Assembly (NCBI RefSeq): GCF_937616625.2
Contig: NC_065570.1
Span: 64,507,665-64,571,664, forward strand
Direction of reading: 5' to 3'
Source: Mercurialis annua
Taxonomy: Eukaryota; Streptophyta; Magnoliopsida; Malpighiales; Euphorbiaceae
DNA length: 64,000 bases
Part shown: positions 46,172-56,913 of the stretch, piece by piece
Layout: each line of letters begins with the position of its first letter
Position numbering within the stretch: position 1 is the first letter of the stretch
The notes under the pieces: model-generated
The model's input: the letters and a program-made list of their open reading frames with translations, nothing else
What the model was told of the DNA's origin: nothing
Database searches by the model: none
Program-made: the position numbers and the translations under genes

Positions 46172-46302
46172 ATTTTAGACTACCAATGAGTTATAACTCA
46201 AATAGTATAAGCGCTAGACACAAAGTATCAAAATCGTGGGTTCAATTCCTCACACAAGCGCTCCCCCATCCCCAATTATCAAAAAAAAATTGATTTTAGA
46301 CT
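46172..46302 (+). mobile_element. tRNA-derived SINE (family 2) with 10-bp duplication
   Basis: SINE body 46182-46292: GAGTTATAACTCAAATAGTA, TAAGCGCTAGACA, box B-like CGTGGGTTCAATTCC, and a C-rich then A-rich tail. A perfect 10-bp direct repeat ATTTTAGACT flanks it (46172-46181, 46293-46302). Confidence 0.82.
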
Positions 46303-47631
46303 TGTAGAAAAAAGTATTTAAATTGGAAACATATGTGTGAATCCATATATGTTATGACTTCATTCGTGACGTATACAATTAAGTTGAAGGACGTCATAAT
46401 TTCCAAGCAAATATATATTAGCCAAATTATATTTATCTACATTTACTGACTATCACTTTTGGATATACCATAATTTAAATTTTTATCAGTTTAATTTATT
46501 ATTTTCTCGACTTTTCTCAAATATCTCAATTCTTAATTTGTAGCGGACATAATGTGGTGTTATTATATATTTTAAGTAGGATAAATTTTATACATCTGGA
46601 CTTATAATATTATACTTTATCTATTCTAAACGACAATTATATTTAGCAAAAGTTAAATTTATTAATCACGTATTATTGAAATCATATTTACTTCATAATT
46701 TTAAATTAACGGGGACTGTGTTTTGATATATTAAATGTGGTTGTTTCTTTATGATGTAAATTAATAATGTGTGAGTTATAACCACCGATTAAAATATCAT
46801 ACCAGACTGATCAATTAAAGTGATTGAATCAAAAGCTGACCAGTTACTCCATCCAAAAATACAAAAATCAAAAATCTGGTCCAACAAGATTAGATCTGTT
46901 TGAAACGGGAGAGCCAGATCAAACCGGAAATTGAACCAAACATTGATAATTAGCGATGGAAAAATCTATCGATAAATATCTAAAATTCGTCCTAACCATT
47001 TACTTTTTTATTTTTTCACTTTTACTAACAAGTTGAACAAGTTAAATCAGTAACGGTGGTTATATCAATTTAGTTTTTAAAACACTGGTTATGACAATAT
47101 TAAAATAGGCATTATATAATATTATTGGTCGCACTATACCGCTTAAGTCAACTAACATGAAAATATTTTAAAATCATGAATTTCGAGTTTAATATTTTAT
47201 TAATTTAGTTAAAATAAAAAAAAATATAAAAAAAATTTAAAATAAAAAAAAATATTTGATTAATTTGTTAATCAACTTTTTAAAATATTTAATTGTAATC
47301 GTACAAGCAGAAATAACCAAATTTCTTAACTGAACTTAAATAATATATATTATTTATTTCGGTTTACCCGACCATTTACTCACTCCTATTTTTAAGTAGA
47401 GGTGGTCATGACCCAATTGAACCGTGAACCGGACTGGTCAAATCCAGCCTAGGACCGGCCAAATCCTAAATCGGGTCTAAACCGGCCCGAAACGGGAGGC
47501 AGGCCAGTACAACTTTTTTTTATTATCGACCGATTTCTAACCGCATATTTTTAAATATATATTTTAAATTATTTTTTATATATGTATATGTATAATTTTT
47601 ATTAATCTCATACTATTTTTATTTCTATTAG
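46303..47631. other. Gene-free stretch
   Basis: AT-rich, with an ACCGG/CCGGTT-type dispersed repeat at about 46785-47095 and another at 47400-47530 (GAACCGTGAACCGGACTGG, ACCGGCCCGAAACGGG). No coding signal was found. Confidence 0.45.
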
Positions 47632-48246
47632 GAAAAGGGGCAAATATGCCCCTAATGTTTGGGGTCAGGGGCAAATATATCCCTAACGTTTAAAAAAGAG
47701 GAAATAATCCCCTAATGTCTTTAAAAATAGGTAAATAAGCCCCTAATGTTTTTAAAAATGAGAAAATAAACTCTTGACGTCTTTAAAAAGGAATAATTAA
47801 GCCCTTATCCTAGACGGCGTATTAACACTGTGTGGACAGTTTATAAATTTTGCTGACATGGCAAACATGAATCCTATATAGTATTGCTAAATCCAAATCA
47901 ATCAGAAATCCTAATTTACGGCGTAAAAGTAAAGTCAAAATCGTATAAATTAGCGCTCTTTATTTATTTAGATTTGGGATTTTAGGATTTTGAATTTAAA
48001 TTTAATTCTTTTTCCATTATAAAGAGAGTTGAAAACATGTAATTGGTGGATTTAGAAATGTCATGTAGGATTCACGCTCGCTATGTCCACACTATTAACA
48101 TACCGTTTAGAGAAGGGATTATTTGCCCCTTTTAAAAGACGTTTTTGCTCTTTTTAAAGACGTTAGGGGCTTACTTGTCATTTTTTTAATCTTTAAAAAC
48201 ATATTTACTCCTGCCCCAAACGTTAGAGGTATATCCTCCCTTTTCC
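47632..48246. mobile_element. Fold-back element with GGGGCAAATATG arms
   Basis: Left arm GGAAAAGGGGCAAATATGCC, CCTAATGTTTGGGGTCAGGG; right arm CCCCAAACGTTAGAGGTATA, CCCTTTTCC. Further inverted pairing occurs at AACGTTTAAAAAAG/CTTTTAAAAGACG. The left arm also repeats a TAAGCCCCTAATGTTTTTAAAAA unit three to four times in direct orientation. No clear target duplication. Confidence 0.65.
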
Positions 48247-48314
48247 TTTTATGTTATATACAATTATAAATATATTAAAATATTATTTATTTTTAATATG
48301 TTTAAATTGTCTAT

Positions 48315-48837
48315 TTCTTTTAAAGCCTAATGTCGTAAAACCCCCCGACCTTTTAATCCCTTTTCAATCAAATCCGGACGTTGAAAACTTATCAATTTTA
48401 CCCTATTTTGTATTTTTGTTTTTCAATTGTACCTTAAAATATTAAATTAACGTCTTTTTCATTTGGAAAAAAATGTAAAAACATTCTCCATGTCTAGTAT
48501 ATATTAATTGTATGTTTTTAAAATTTATTTAAATTTAGTTAAATTAATTAATAATTTAAAGTAGTGTTAATTTGATTATGGTTTTTAGTTAGTTTTTTAA
48601 AATAAAGGACTTATTTATACTTTTTTGAATAAAAAAGAATTTAATTTCATCTTTAGACTTAGTTAATTAAATGATTTCATCATTTAAGTAAAAAAATTAA
48701 CAAAAATTAAAAAATTAGGGTACAATAGAAAACAGAAATTTCAAAAGTGGGTAAAATTGACAACTTTTCAACGTCGGGGTGGAATTGAAAAAATATTTAA
48801 AGGTGAAGGGTTTTTGAGTGATTATGCCTTCTTTTAA
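48315..48837. mobile_element. Mutator-like fold-back MITE, GGCTTAAT family, copy 4
   Basis: Element 48324-48828 (505 bp), ends AGCCTAATGTCGTAAAACCC and GGGTTTTTGAGTGATTATGC with long arms (GGACGTTGAAAACTTATCAA mirrored by TTGACAACTTTTCAACGTC). It is flanked by a perfect 9-bp direct repeat TTCTTTTAA (48315-48323, 48829-48837). It is older than copies 1 and 2, judging by terminal mismatches. Confidence 0.83.
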
Positions 48838-48999
48838 ATACTAACCGTAGACACCTATTTTACGGACAAATAAAAAGTGATAAGGGACTGAAGTGTCCAT
48901 TGATGATTTTCAGGGAAATTCGTCAGCGTGGCGAGCTATCAATTCGTTTGTTTAAATTCAAGCAGGCGTGATTAGTGCACAGCTGCAAACTTGAAGGTC

Positions 49000-51220
49000 A
49001 AAACGTAATTATCCTTAAATAGCCTATAAAAATCCAAAGAAATTGTAGTTTAAGTCTAAGAAATTGGATTAATTGCAATTCTTAGAGGTTTATGGGTCAA
49101 TTTGCAAGTTTGGAGGACTAAAATTGACCATACCTAAATTCATAAGGTCCTAGAAGCCATTTTAAACACTCTTAAGCACCAAATAGGCTATTCAGCCATA
49201 GTTATCACCTAATTAATAATTTAATACGAATTTAATATGGTAATTATCAATTCAAGAGTTCTAAGCTTACCTATCTTATCACTTCACACTCCTAATCCCA
49301 TCACTTTACTCATTTGCAGAGACTTGAGATAATTGAAACACTTAATAAACCCTAGGTCACCTTAACAACTATAAATAGACTTCTAGGACAGTCTAGGGGG
49401 AGGGGGGGTTGGTCGGACCGGAAACACAAAAATGCAATACCAATCCCTAGGAACCTAATGGTAGCCGAATCCCCCCTCCCACCACACACACACACACCAG
49501 TCGATCAATCTAAGCTAAAACACTTTAATCACTCAAGAACACAATGCTACACATCGGTTCGAAGCTGGATTCCACATCTGAATCGCAATAAAACAGACAA
49601 GGACTCATAACGGTACTTCTGAGAACCCATAACTATCTCTTATCACTTTACTTGTTTTAATTAGAACTGATTTGGTGTGTTTAGGATGCATCTTTAGGTA
49701 ATTTTATCTATTTTTGCCATAAACTGCCAAAACTGCCATGTCTGTCAAATTCAATATTTTTGCCATGATGCCATGCAAAATTGATTAGATTTGGCTGTAT
49801 TGATATGTTTTGTAAGTCAATTCCAGTCTTTGTTTGATATAAATGCCTAGAATGCATGTTAGGATATTTTATGTTTTTTTTTTGCTATGAATGTGTTCTA
49901 GCTTAGATCTCCATGATTTCACATCAAAATTATTTCCTTTAATTGATTTATTATGTTTTATTAGCTGTATATTGATTATAGTTCATACCAATGTGCTTTT
50001 TTGTATGTTTATGTGAGTTTTTTGAGCTGTTTTGCTTGAAATCCCGAGTCAAACGATGAACTGACGTCCCTGTCGCCGCCGACATTATGGAGTGGCACCG
50101 TGATCATCATCCCCCTGACCCAGAACGATTCCCAGATCCTCTAGAGTCTAGTTTGACCTTAATTTTATGTTTCCGGGTTCGTTTGAACTCGAAATTGGGC
50201 CCCGTTTGAGTCAACGTATACATATTTAGTTGTAGAATCTGTTTGTAACTTGTCATGGGTGGACAAATTTAATTCGGGTCTCGCAGTCCAACCTTGCAAT
50301 CTGCCAAGACAATCGGGCCTCGAAGCCCATAACCAATAAAACCATCCGTCTCTAGTAGCAATTTCGGGTTCGTCCGAACTTGGAATCGAACGCGGTTTAA
50401 ACCAGTAGATACGTATCGACGATATAAAAAACTTCCATGTTTTGGCCAAGTTCTGATTCAGACTGCACCGACAGTCAAAACACATCGAGTGTACATTTCG
50501 GTATACAAGGTTTAAAAGTATTTCTAACCTTGTATGTTTATCACCTGCACTATGTGTATGCTGATAATATTTAAAATCTTCCAAAAGCATGCCAAATCCA
50601 ATCATTAACTGGCTAATGGACTAATCACATTAATTTAGTAAATCAAATCTAGCAAATCACATAAAAATCTTAGGGCTTCCATGAATATATAAATTGAAGT
50701 TGTATAAGATATTTAAGATGACTAATAATAAAATCAACCACGCCTAGACATCGGGTTTATAGGTTTTGTGCATGTAAAATGATCTAGACCAGCCATTATC
50801 TATTATTTGAAAGGCACCACCATGATTAGATGCATGCCTAGGAGTATTTGCTACCTACCTCACATGCCAGATCGAGTCATATGTGCGTCTTATACGGGCC
50901 TCTTTACTGCTTTCATACGTTTTTAATTTCCAGCAAATTATACCGGGAACTACATGAATGCCAAGATGAGATATAATCGAATATATGCAATAGATAAACA
51001 TAACTAATAATCTAAGTACACGAGTTTTAGTAGAATGTCCACGAACCCAGTCTTTCGGTCCGTCGTACATAATTTCACCCATAAGCGAGTGAGGTTATCC
51101 AGACGATAGCAAAAATATTTCCTAGCTGAGTTAGGTGGCGACTCCATATTTTTCAAACTTTTCAGAATAGAGGTGTGCCATAAGTCTGGGGGAGCGGCCG
51201 CCGAAGCCCGGTTTGCTCAC
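49000..51220. mobile_element. Large dispersed element, copy B
   Basis: Homologous to copy A (7028-10492) in the same order: GATTAATTGCAATTCTTAGA, then GAAGCTGGATTCCACATCTG (49561), AAAACTTCCATGTTTTGGCC, CCTTGTATGTTTATCACC, ATTTCACCCATAAGCGAGTG, GGTGGCGACTCC and the terminus GTTTGCTCAC (51220). The left inverted end present in copy A is not visible here, and the CACTA-like block is absent. Minus-strand frames at 50165-50605 and in copy A share similar text, but stops and indels differ, so a conserved protein is not claimed. Confidence 0.7.
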
Positions 51221-51623
51221 ACTATCCATTAATTTTTATAAGGTCTAATGGTGAAAAAAGTCAAACCTTTACGATTTGTTATAATTTAAACCAACTTTTT
51301 ATTTTTTGCAGTAATAGCCGAATTGCATTTTTTTTTAATAATAGCTAAATTGGTGGCTAAATTTGTTGTTTTTAATTAAAATATTAGGCTATTGTTATTT
51401 TTTAATGAATAATAATATATTAATTGTCAAAAGAAGTGGCAAAAAACTCAAAAAAAATTCATGTAAAAAATGCAATTTGGTTATTATTGCAACAATAAAA
51501 TACAATTTGGCTATTGTTACAAAAATTAAAAGTTTTGGTTTAAATTGCAAAAAATCATACAGGTGTGGCTTTTTTCACCATTAAGCCTTTTTATAATAAT
51601 ATATGACTATATCTACATATATA
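51221..51623. other. Decayed fold-back between two elements
   Basis: AAGGTCTAATGGTGAAAAAA and GTCAAACCTTTACGATTTG (51240-51280) are mirrored by CAAAAAATCATACAGGTGTG and GGCTTTTTTCACCATTAAGCC (51546-51588), giving an approximately 350-bp fold-back (about 51240-51588). An open frame through it (51363-51584) is not believed to be a gene. Target duplication not identified. Confidence 0.55.
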
Positions 51624-52024
51624 AATAATTAAGGCTTAATTACTTAAAAACCACCCACCTTATAACTTTTTTTCATTTATACCATGACCTAGGAAAATTT
51701 TCAATTGTACCCTATTTTTGATTTTTATGTTTCATCTCTACCCTAATGAGTTGAATTGACCTATTTTCTTTTGAAAAAAAGTTTAAATTAATCCTTCATT
51801 TTTAACCTATATTTTAATAAAACGTTAATGTTAATCATTTATGTATCTTGTTTTTAATATTTTCATCTTTAAATTAATTAAATTATCAAAAAAAATTACT
51901 CTTGGGGTACAAACGAAACATAAAAATCGAAAATAGGGTACAATTGAAAATTTTCCTAGGTCGTGGTATAAATGAAAAAAAGTTACAAGATAAGTGGTTT
52001 TTAAGTAATTAGGCCAATAATTAA
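51624..52024. mobile_element. Mutator-like fold-back MITE, GGCTTAAT family, copy 5
   Basis: Element 51633-52015 (383 bp), ends GGCTTAATTACTTAAAAACC and GGTTTTTAAGTAATTAGGCC, arms including CCATGACCTAGGAAAATTTT mirrored by AAAATTTTCCTAGGTCGTGG. It is flanked by a perfect 9-bp direct repeat AATAATTAA (51624-51632, 52016-52024). Confidence 0.88.
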
Positions 52025-52614
52025 TTATTAATATTTATGGTAAATTAAATGAGTTTTTTTAAAATTAAAGTATAACTAATCACTTATATTAAGTTTAATT
52101 TTAATTTAATTATTACTATTTGAATTTTATTTCTTGTAAAATAATTTTTGTATATCTTTCGAATCAGTCAAAACTGAAACTGTAAACCGAAATCAGCAAG
52201 AAACCGTCCAAGAGATGGTGCAGGGACAGTTCAAGTGTTTATTAACCCGTGAATTAGGAACCACCGGTTTGTGAACCGTGGTCATCCCTTACTTTTAAGT
52301 ATAGTTTTTTTGAATATATATTTGGAGGCAAATGCTCTAAATTCAGACTCTTACTTGAGGTGTTCCACTAGTTTAAGATTTGCTGCTATACATCCTAACA
52401 TTTTTCCTTGTTTACTGAATTTACAGTCAAATATTTAAAATTATAATATTAAAAGCATAACCCTACATAAAACTTTGACAATTTACAAGAATAAAAGATT
52501 TAAAAATCAAAGAATATCAAACTGAATTTAATTATAATAACAAATATTCTAACTGTCTGTTACACAATATAGATCGTACATATACAAAATTAAAGTTCTA
52601 GTAAAAATTAATTA
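52025..52614. other. Gene-free stretch and 3' side of the small gene
   Basis: AT-rich. AACCGGTTTGTGAACCG-type dispersed repeat text occurs at 52170-52290. The part after about 52400 probably includes the 3' untranslated region of the minus-strand gene beginning at 52615. Nothing else was recognised. Confidence 0.4.
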
Positions 52615-53458
52615 CTAATTAGACAGTAAATTCCACTCGAACCATTGACCTGAATAATGATTATTGGACAATAATTCTATGTCTTTCTCTTTTATCAATT
52701 CTTCTGGTTGATCTTCTAATAACTCATTTGCAAAATCTTTCACCCAATCGTTATTACAGTATCCGTCTTCTCGCTGACATTTTTTTGTGGATCGTCTCGG
52801 AATTACTTCGAGTGCAAGCACGATTTCTTGGGATTTAATCGCCCGCTCGCCATTTTTAGGGTTTAGAGTTCGATTATAATCTATAATCGGAGGCATCCTG
52901 TCGAATTCGAGCTTTCTTTTTCTCACCGGACTTGAATTTTTCTGTTTTGATTTGCAATTTGTGAAGCTGCCCATAACCTTCAATGATAAAAAAGTAATCA
53001 AAGTTAGAGAAATAATTATTTACGAAATTTAGAACAATTACTTGATTCTAAAACAGTAGAATTTGTAGAAATTAAATCAACTCTATTCAATTTTACGTAC
53101 GACCCACATTATCATGTTACATGCACTTGTTTGAATAATGTTCTTCACTCCATTATAAATTTAAATATACTCAAAGATTCAATCTTTTTTCTTTGATCTA
53201 ATTCAAGAAAATTAAAGAAAGCTTAATCTTTTCTGTTTTATCTTAATTAATCAAGAAATTTAAAGAAAGACGAGTTCTTTAATCTAATTAATCAAAAAAT
53301 TTAAAGAAAGCCTAGTTCTTTTATCTAATTAATCAAGAAATTTAAAGAAAGAATTAATCTTTTTACTATTTTCTTATTACTCAGGAAATTTGAAGGAACT
53401 TGGGAAGAAATTGAAATTAAACCAGATTACTAACCTTAATTCCATTAATGTCTGCCAT
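52615..53458 (-). CDS. Small unrecognised protein, two coding exons
   Basis: Minus strand: exon 53458-53435 (MADINGIK) joins through a GT-AG intron to 52977-52615, giving 128 residues. The protein is not recognised. It has a basic segment (KSKQKNSSPVRKRKLEFDR, a possible nuclear signal), a central PPIIDYNRTLNPKNGERAI stretch, a basic PRRSTKKCQRE patch, then an acidic C-terminus (FANELLEDQPEELIKEKDIE) ending YSGQWFEWNLLSN. There are no membrane segments. Coding support: an open frame longer than expected in this AT-rich region, good splice signals, and a higher GC content than the flanks. A non-coding leader exon upstream is likely: a TTTGCAG acceptor lies about 50 bases before the ATG, followed by an in-frame TAA. 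The candidate leader exon at 54498-54625 may belong to this gene. Confidence 0.6.
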
Positions 53459-54497
53459 TAGGGTTTGAACGAAGAAGAACTCGGTAATTTTTCTTTTCTT
53501 TTTCTTTTAACTGCAAAGAAAATATTATTTGATGTATTAGATTTTACAAATCTATATATAACTCTGAACTCAGTCCCAACACAAAAAGGATTCTTAAATC
53601 AAAATGAGCTGTTTTAACGTATTTCTTATAATATAAATAAATATACTAATTTTTTTAATAAAATAAGAAGTTTTGTTAAGATAAAATTTTCGAAGCGGCG
53701 AATAGAAGCTAGCTAAATTAAGCCAAATTAGGAATTATATGAAAAGTGATATTTTCCTAAACGATCAAAGTTAATAGAATCACTTGGATTAATTCTACAA
53801 TTGCTACCTAAACTTTATTTTATATATCAAATTGATATTTAGATTTTAAATTTAACATTCTTTTTGTAAACTCCAATTATATCATGCTGTCCTAGCATTT
53901 GGATTTCCCAAATCAGATTTCATATCAATTATACTATATTACACGAAGATAGAAAATTGAAATTAAAAATATTGAAATAGAAAAAAAAGTAAAACATCCA
54001 CATTTTTTATTATAAACTTAAAATTTTATACATTTTTTTAAAGTGATCTCATGAGAACTAAATCTAAAATCTGAGATAATTTACACAACTATCCCTAAAC
54101 TATTGTCTCTCTTATAAAACCGTGAAAATATTTTTTTTTTAATGAAACCGTGAAAATATTTTTATTCATATTTTTTGGCCTATATAAGACTTAAGTGGCT
54201 CGTTACGATGCTAGAATTGCCGAAAACACTACAAAAATTCCAGCAAGGATAACTAAATTACTAAATAAAAGTATAATTAAGAACTTTAATTTTTCTAAAG
54301 TGATTGATAACGGACCACTTTTTCAATAATGAACTCTACAATCAAATAAAGTTTTTTTTTGTGTGAAAGGAGTGAGTAAAACCCCAATTTAGATAAACAA
54401 AATTCACAATTAAACCAAAACAATAAAATCAAAAATCAGATATCATATTAGTACATCAAATGAAGTTTAAATAATAAAAGTGATGAATGAATAGTAC
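53459..54497. other. Leader/intron region with repeated TTTAAAGAAAG phrase nearby
   Basis: No coding signal. Just inside the neighbouring intron (about 53205-53350) AATCAAGAAATTTAAAGAAAG recurs four times at spacings of about 50-65 bases, a local tandem duplication. The stretch here probably forms a leader intron of the small gene. Confidence 0.4.
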
Positions 54498-54625
54498 CTA
54501 ATGAGCGGTACATATTTTGCGTAGAAAGCTCCATGGGCTCCAAAACAATCATATAGCACCACCGTCGTCGTCATCATATCTCCACTCACCGCCGTCGCCG
54601 GCGTTCCACACACATTTTCGTCCAT
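54498..54625 (-). other. Candidate GC-rich leader exon
   Basis: On the minus strand an ATG at 54625 opens 42 codons (MDENVCGTPATAVSGDMM, then TTTVVLYDCFGAHGAFYAKY, VPLI) ending at a good donor AG|GTACTAT. Its GC content is much higher than its surroundings. Joining it to the TTTGCAG acceptor before the gene at 52615-53458 yields an immediate stop, so it would be a short upstream open frame in a leader exon, or the first exon of an unseen isoform. The family is not recognised. Confidence 0.35.
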
Positions 54626-55097
54626 GGAAAGACTGCTGATAGGTACTGTGTGAAAAGAAGGTTTTAGGGTTTTGTGTTACTTATGATTTTCGATTTTGTT
54701 CACCAGTTTAGTATTAGAGATTTACGAAAAGAACAAATCTTGTGGGATTAGTAATATAGATGGGCACAATTACGTTTTAAATTATTTTTTTGTTAAATAA
54801 ATTATTCAAAACGATATTTTTCTTATGAAATCTTGTGGATTTTAAAAATGATTTTCAAACTTTTTTGTAAATATAATTAGGGAAATTTATGTATTTATCT
54901 AAAAAAAAATAAAAAAAATTGCATTTTTTGAAAAATTGTAGAAAATACCTCACATTTTTTACATATTTATATTTTTACTCTTGGTATTTAAAATAATAAT
55001 AATTTTACTCCGTCATCATATGACTATCATTATCATATGAGTATCATAATTTTTGAATAAAATTATTTTGATTTTATTCTGTTATCATAGAGGTATC
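54626..55097. other. Gene-free stretch, possible promoter
   Basis: AT-rich with ATCATATGA/TATCATAATTTTTGA repeats from about 55010. No coding signal. The first roughly 150 bases may be the promoter of the minus-strand small gene. Confidence 0.4.
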
Positions 55098-55449
55098 ATA
55101 ATCTTTGACTAAATGTACATATTGAACCTTCACGTTTGGTTAGATTTTGCTAATGAACTTTTTTTTTGATGGAGGTGCTTAACGTTATAAAAAAAATTCA
55201 TATCGGACCCTCTGAACCTAAAATGTCGTATGTCCATTAATAATTGGCAAATATGAACCATCGAACCTAATATATTATCGCTAAGTTGGCCAGTCACTAA
55301 CAGACACGTGACATTTTAGGTTCGGAGGGTCCGATGTGAAATTATTTTATAACGTTAGGTACTATTATCGAAAAAAAAATTCATTAAAGTCCAAATTCAA
55401 AACCGAACCAAACGAGAGGGTTCAATCCGTATATTTGGCCATAATCTTT
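55098..55449. mobile_element. Fold-back MITE with perfect 9-bp duplication
   Basis: Element 55107-55440 (334 bp) with ends GACTAAATGTACATATTGAA and TTCAATCCGTATATTTGGCC in inverted orientation and inner arms CGGACCCTCTGAACCTAAAA mirrored by TTTTAGGTTCGGAGGGTCCG. It is flanked by a perfect 9-bp direct repeat ATAATCTTT (55098-55106, 55441-55449). A Mutator-like MITE of another family. Confidence 0.87.
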
Positions 55450-55604
55450 TTGTGAAACTATTTTACATATTTTATCATACCATTATCATTATTTTTATAA
55501 AAATTGACATGACATTGTCATAATATATTTTATCATAAAAAGTGTTATTATATTATTATCATGATGTACTTTATCATAACCTTACTATATTATTGTTATT
55601 ATAG

Positions 55605-55910
55605 GATTAATTCATTTTAAGGTCCCTCAACTTTACGGATTTTTATCTGATCCCAAAACTTTCATTTAGACTTATCTGATCCTTTAACTTTATGTTTTTT
55701 ATTTATTTGATCCCTAAACTTTCATTTGGGCTTATTTGGTCTCTCAACTTTGTGTTCTTTTTATTTTACTTGGTCCTGTAATTTTACATTTTTGAGGACC
55801 TGAAAAAACAAAAAATCAAAGTTCAGGGACATAAAAGAATAAATGGAAGTTCAGAAACCTGATAAACAAAAAATGTAAAGTTAAAGGATCAAATAGCACC
55901 ACCGTCTAAT
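55605..55910. mobile_element. Fold-back repeat with CTCAACTTTA arms
   Basis: GGTCCCTCAACTTTACGG, then TTATCTGATCC repeated with TTTCATTTAGACTTATCTGA and TTTCATTTGGGCTTATTTGG, face AAGTTCAGGGACATAAAAGA and AATGTAAAGTTAAAGGATCA. About 300 bp; the direct sub-repeats have a period of about 60. No clear target duplication. Confidence 0.6.
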
Positions 55911-56913
55911 AATCACCAATGACACTCCAACTTAGTTTCCCCTATCACAAAACCCCCTGAACTAAATTCTGGTCCGCTAAGCCCCTTAAACTTTACTTAA
56001 TGATCAACTAAGCCTTTTTTGCCCAAAAACCGCTCCAAAAAACCGCCCAAAAAACCGTCCCTAGCCCTTTTTTTAAAAATGACCAAAATATCCCTAAAGT
56101 CAATAAAAAAACCAAACCAGCCTAACCTAACCAAATCAAAATCCCATATCCAACCAAATCAAACATAATCCATCCATCCAACCAACCAACTCAAACATTA
56201 TGTTTAAATATAAAAAATGAAAAAAATCAAGATCAATTTTTTAGGTCCGAAAATTAAAATAAATTGTAAAAATCACCACAAACTGAGGGAAAAAATCAAT
56301 AAAATTAAAAATGGAGCGACGACGGAGAATGACGAAGAAGAAGAGAAGAAATTGAGAAGAAATGGGGATATTAAATTCTGTAGGTCATCAGATTTTTCAT
56401 AAATTATAGAAAAGTCACTAAACAAACTTTTCTTATAAAATGGTTATTAAACCATATCATTTGTTATAAAAGGGTTCACCCAAATAAAATGTACCATTTT
56501 CACGCTAAAACGCAACACTTTTGCTTACGTGACAAACCGAAATTATAAAAAGGGATATAGTTCAGTGATCTTTTAATAGTAAAAGGTATAATCCAATGAA
56601 TTCTTTGTAATTCACGAAAGTTTAGTGTTTTTTTTTGTAACAACAGAACCATTTTTATAACAAAATGTACAGTTCACTAACTATTTTGTAAAAAAATATT
56701 TGTTTGGTGACATTTCTGTAATTTGAGAAAAATCTAGTGATCTACATAATTTAATATCCAAAAAAAATGGGAAGAATGAGAAGAAAAAAACATGCGAGAG
56801 AGAGTAAAAAAATAAAAACAAGTATAAGAGTAAAAATAAAAGTGTTTAAGGTAAAAATAATAATAATAATAACACGTCTTGTAATAAATAAATAAATAGA
56901 TTATTTTTAACAA
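55911..56913. other. Gene-free stretch
   Basis: C-rich strings (CCAAAAAACCGCCCAAAAAA, AACCAAATCAAA, ATCCATCCATCCAACCAACC) at 56020-56200 and AT-rich text with GTTCACTAA/TTTAGTGA phrases after 56400 suggest further decayed fold-backs. An open frame at 56217-56402 is low-complexity Lys/Glu and is not believed to be coding. Confidence 0.4.

Noticed and set aside
56217..56402. 61-codon Lys/Glu-rich open frame
   Set aside because: Low-complexity purine-rich text in repeat-derived DNA.
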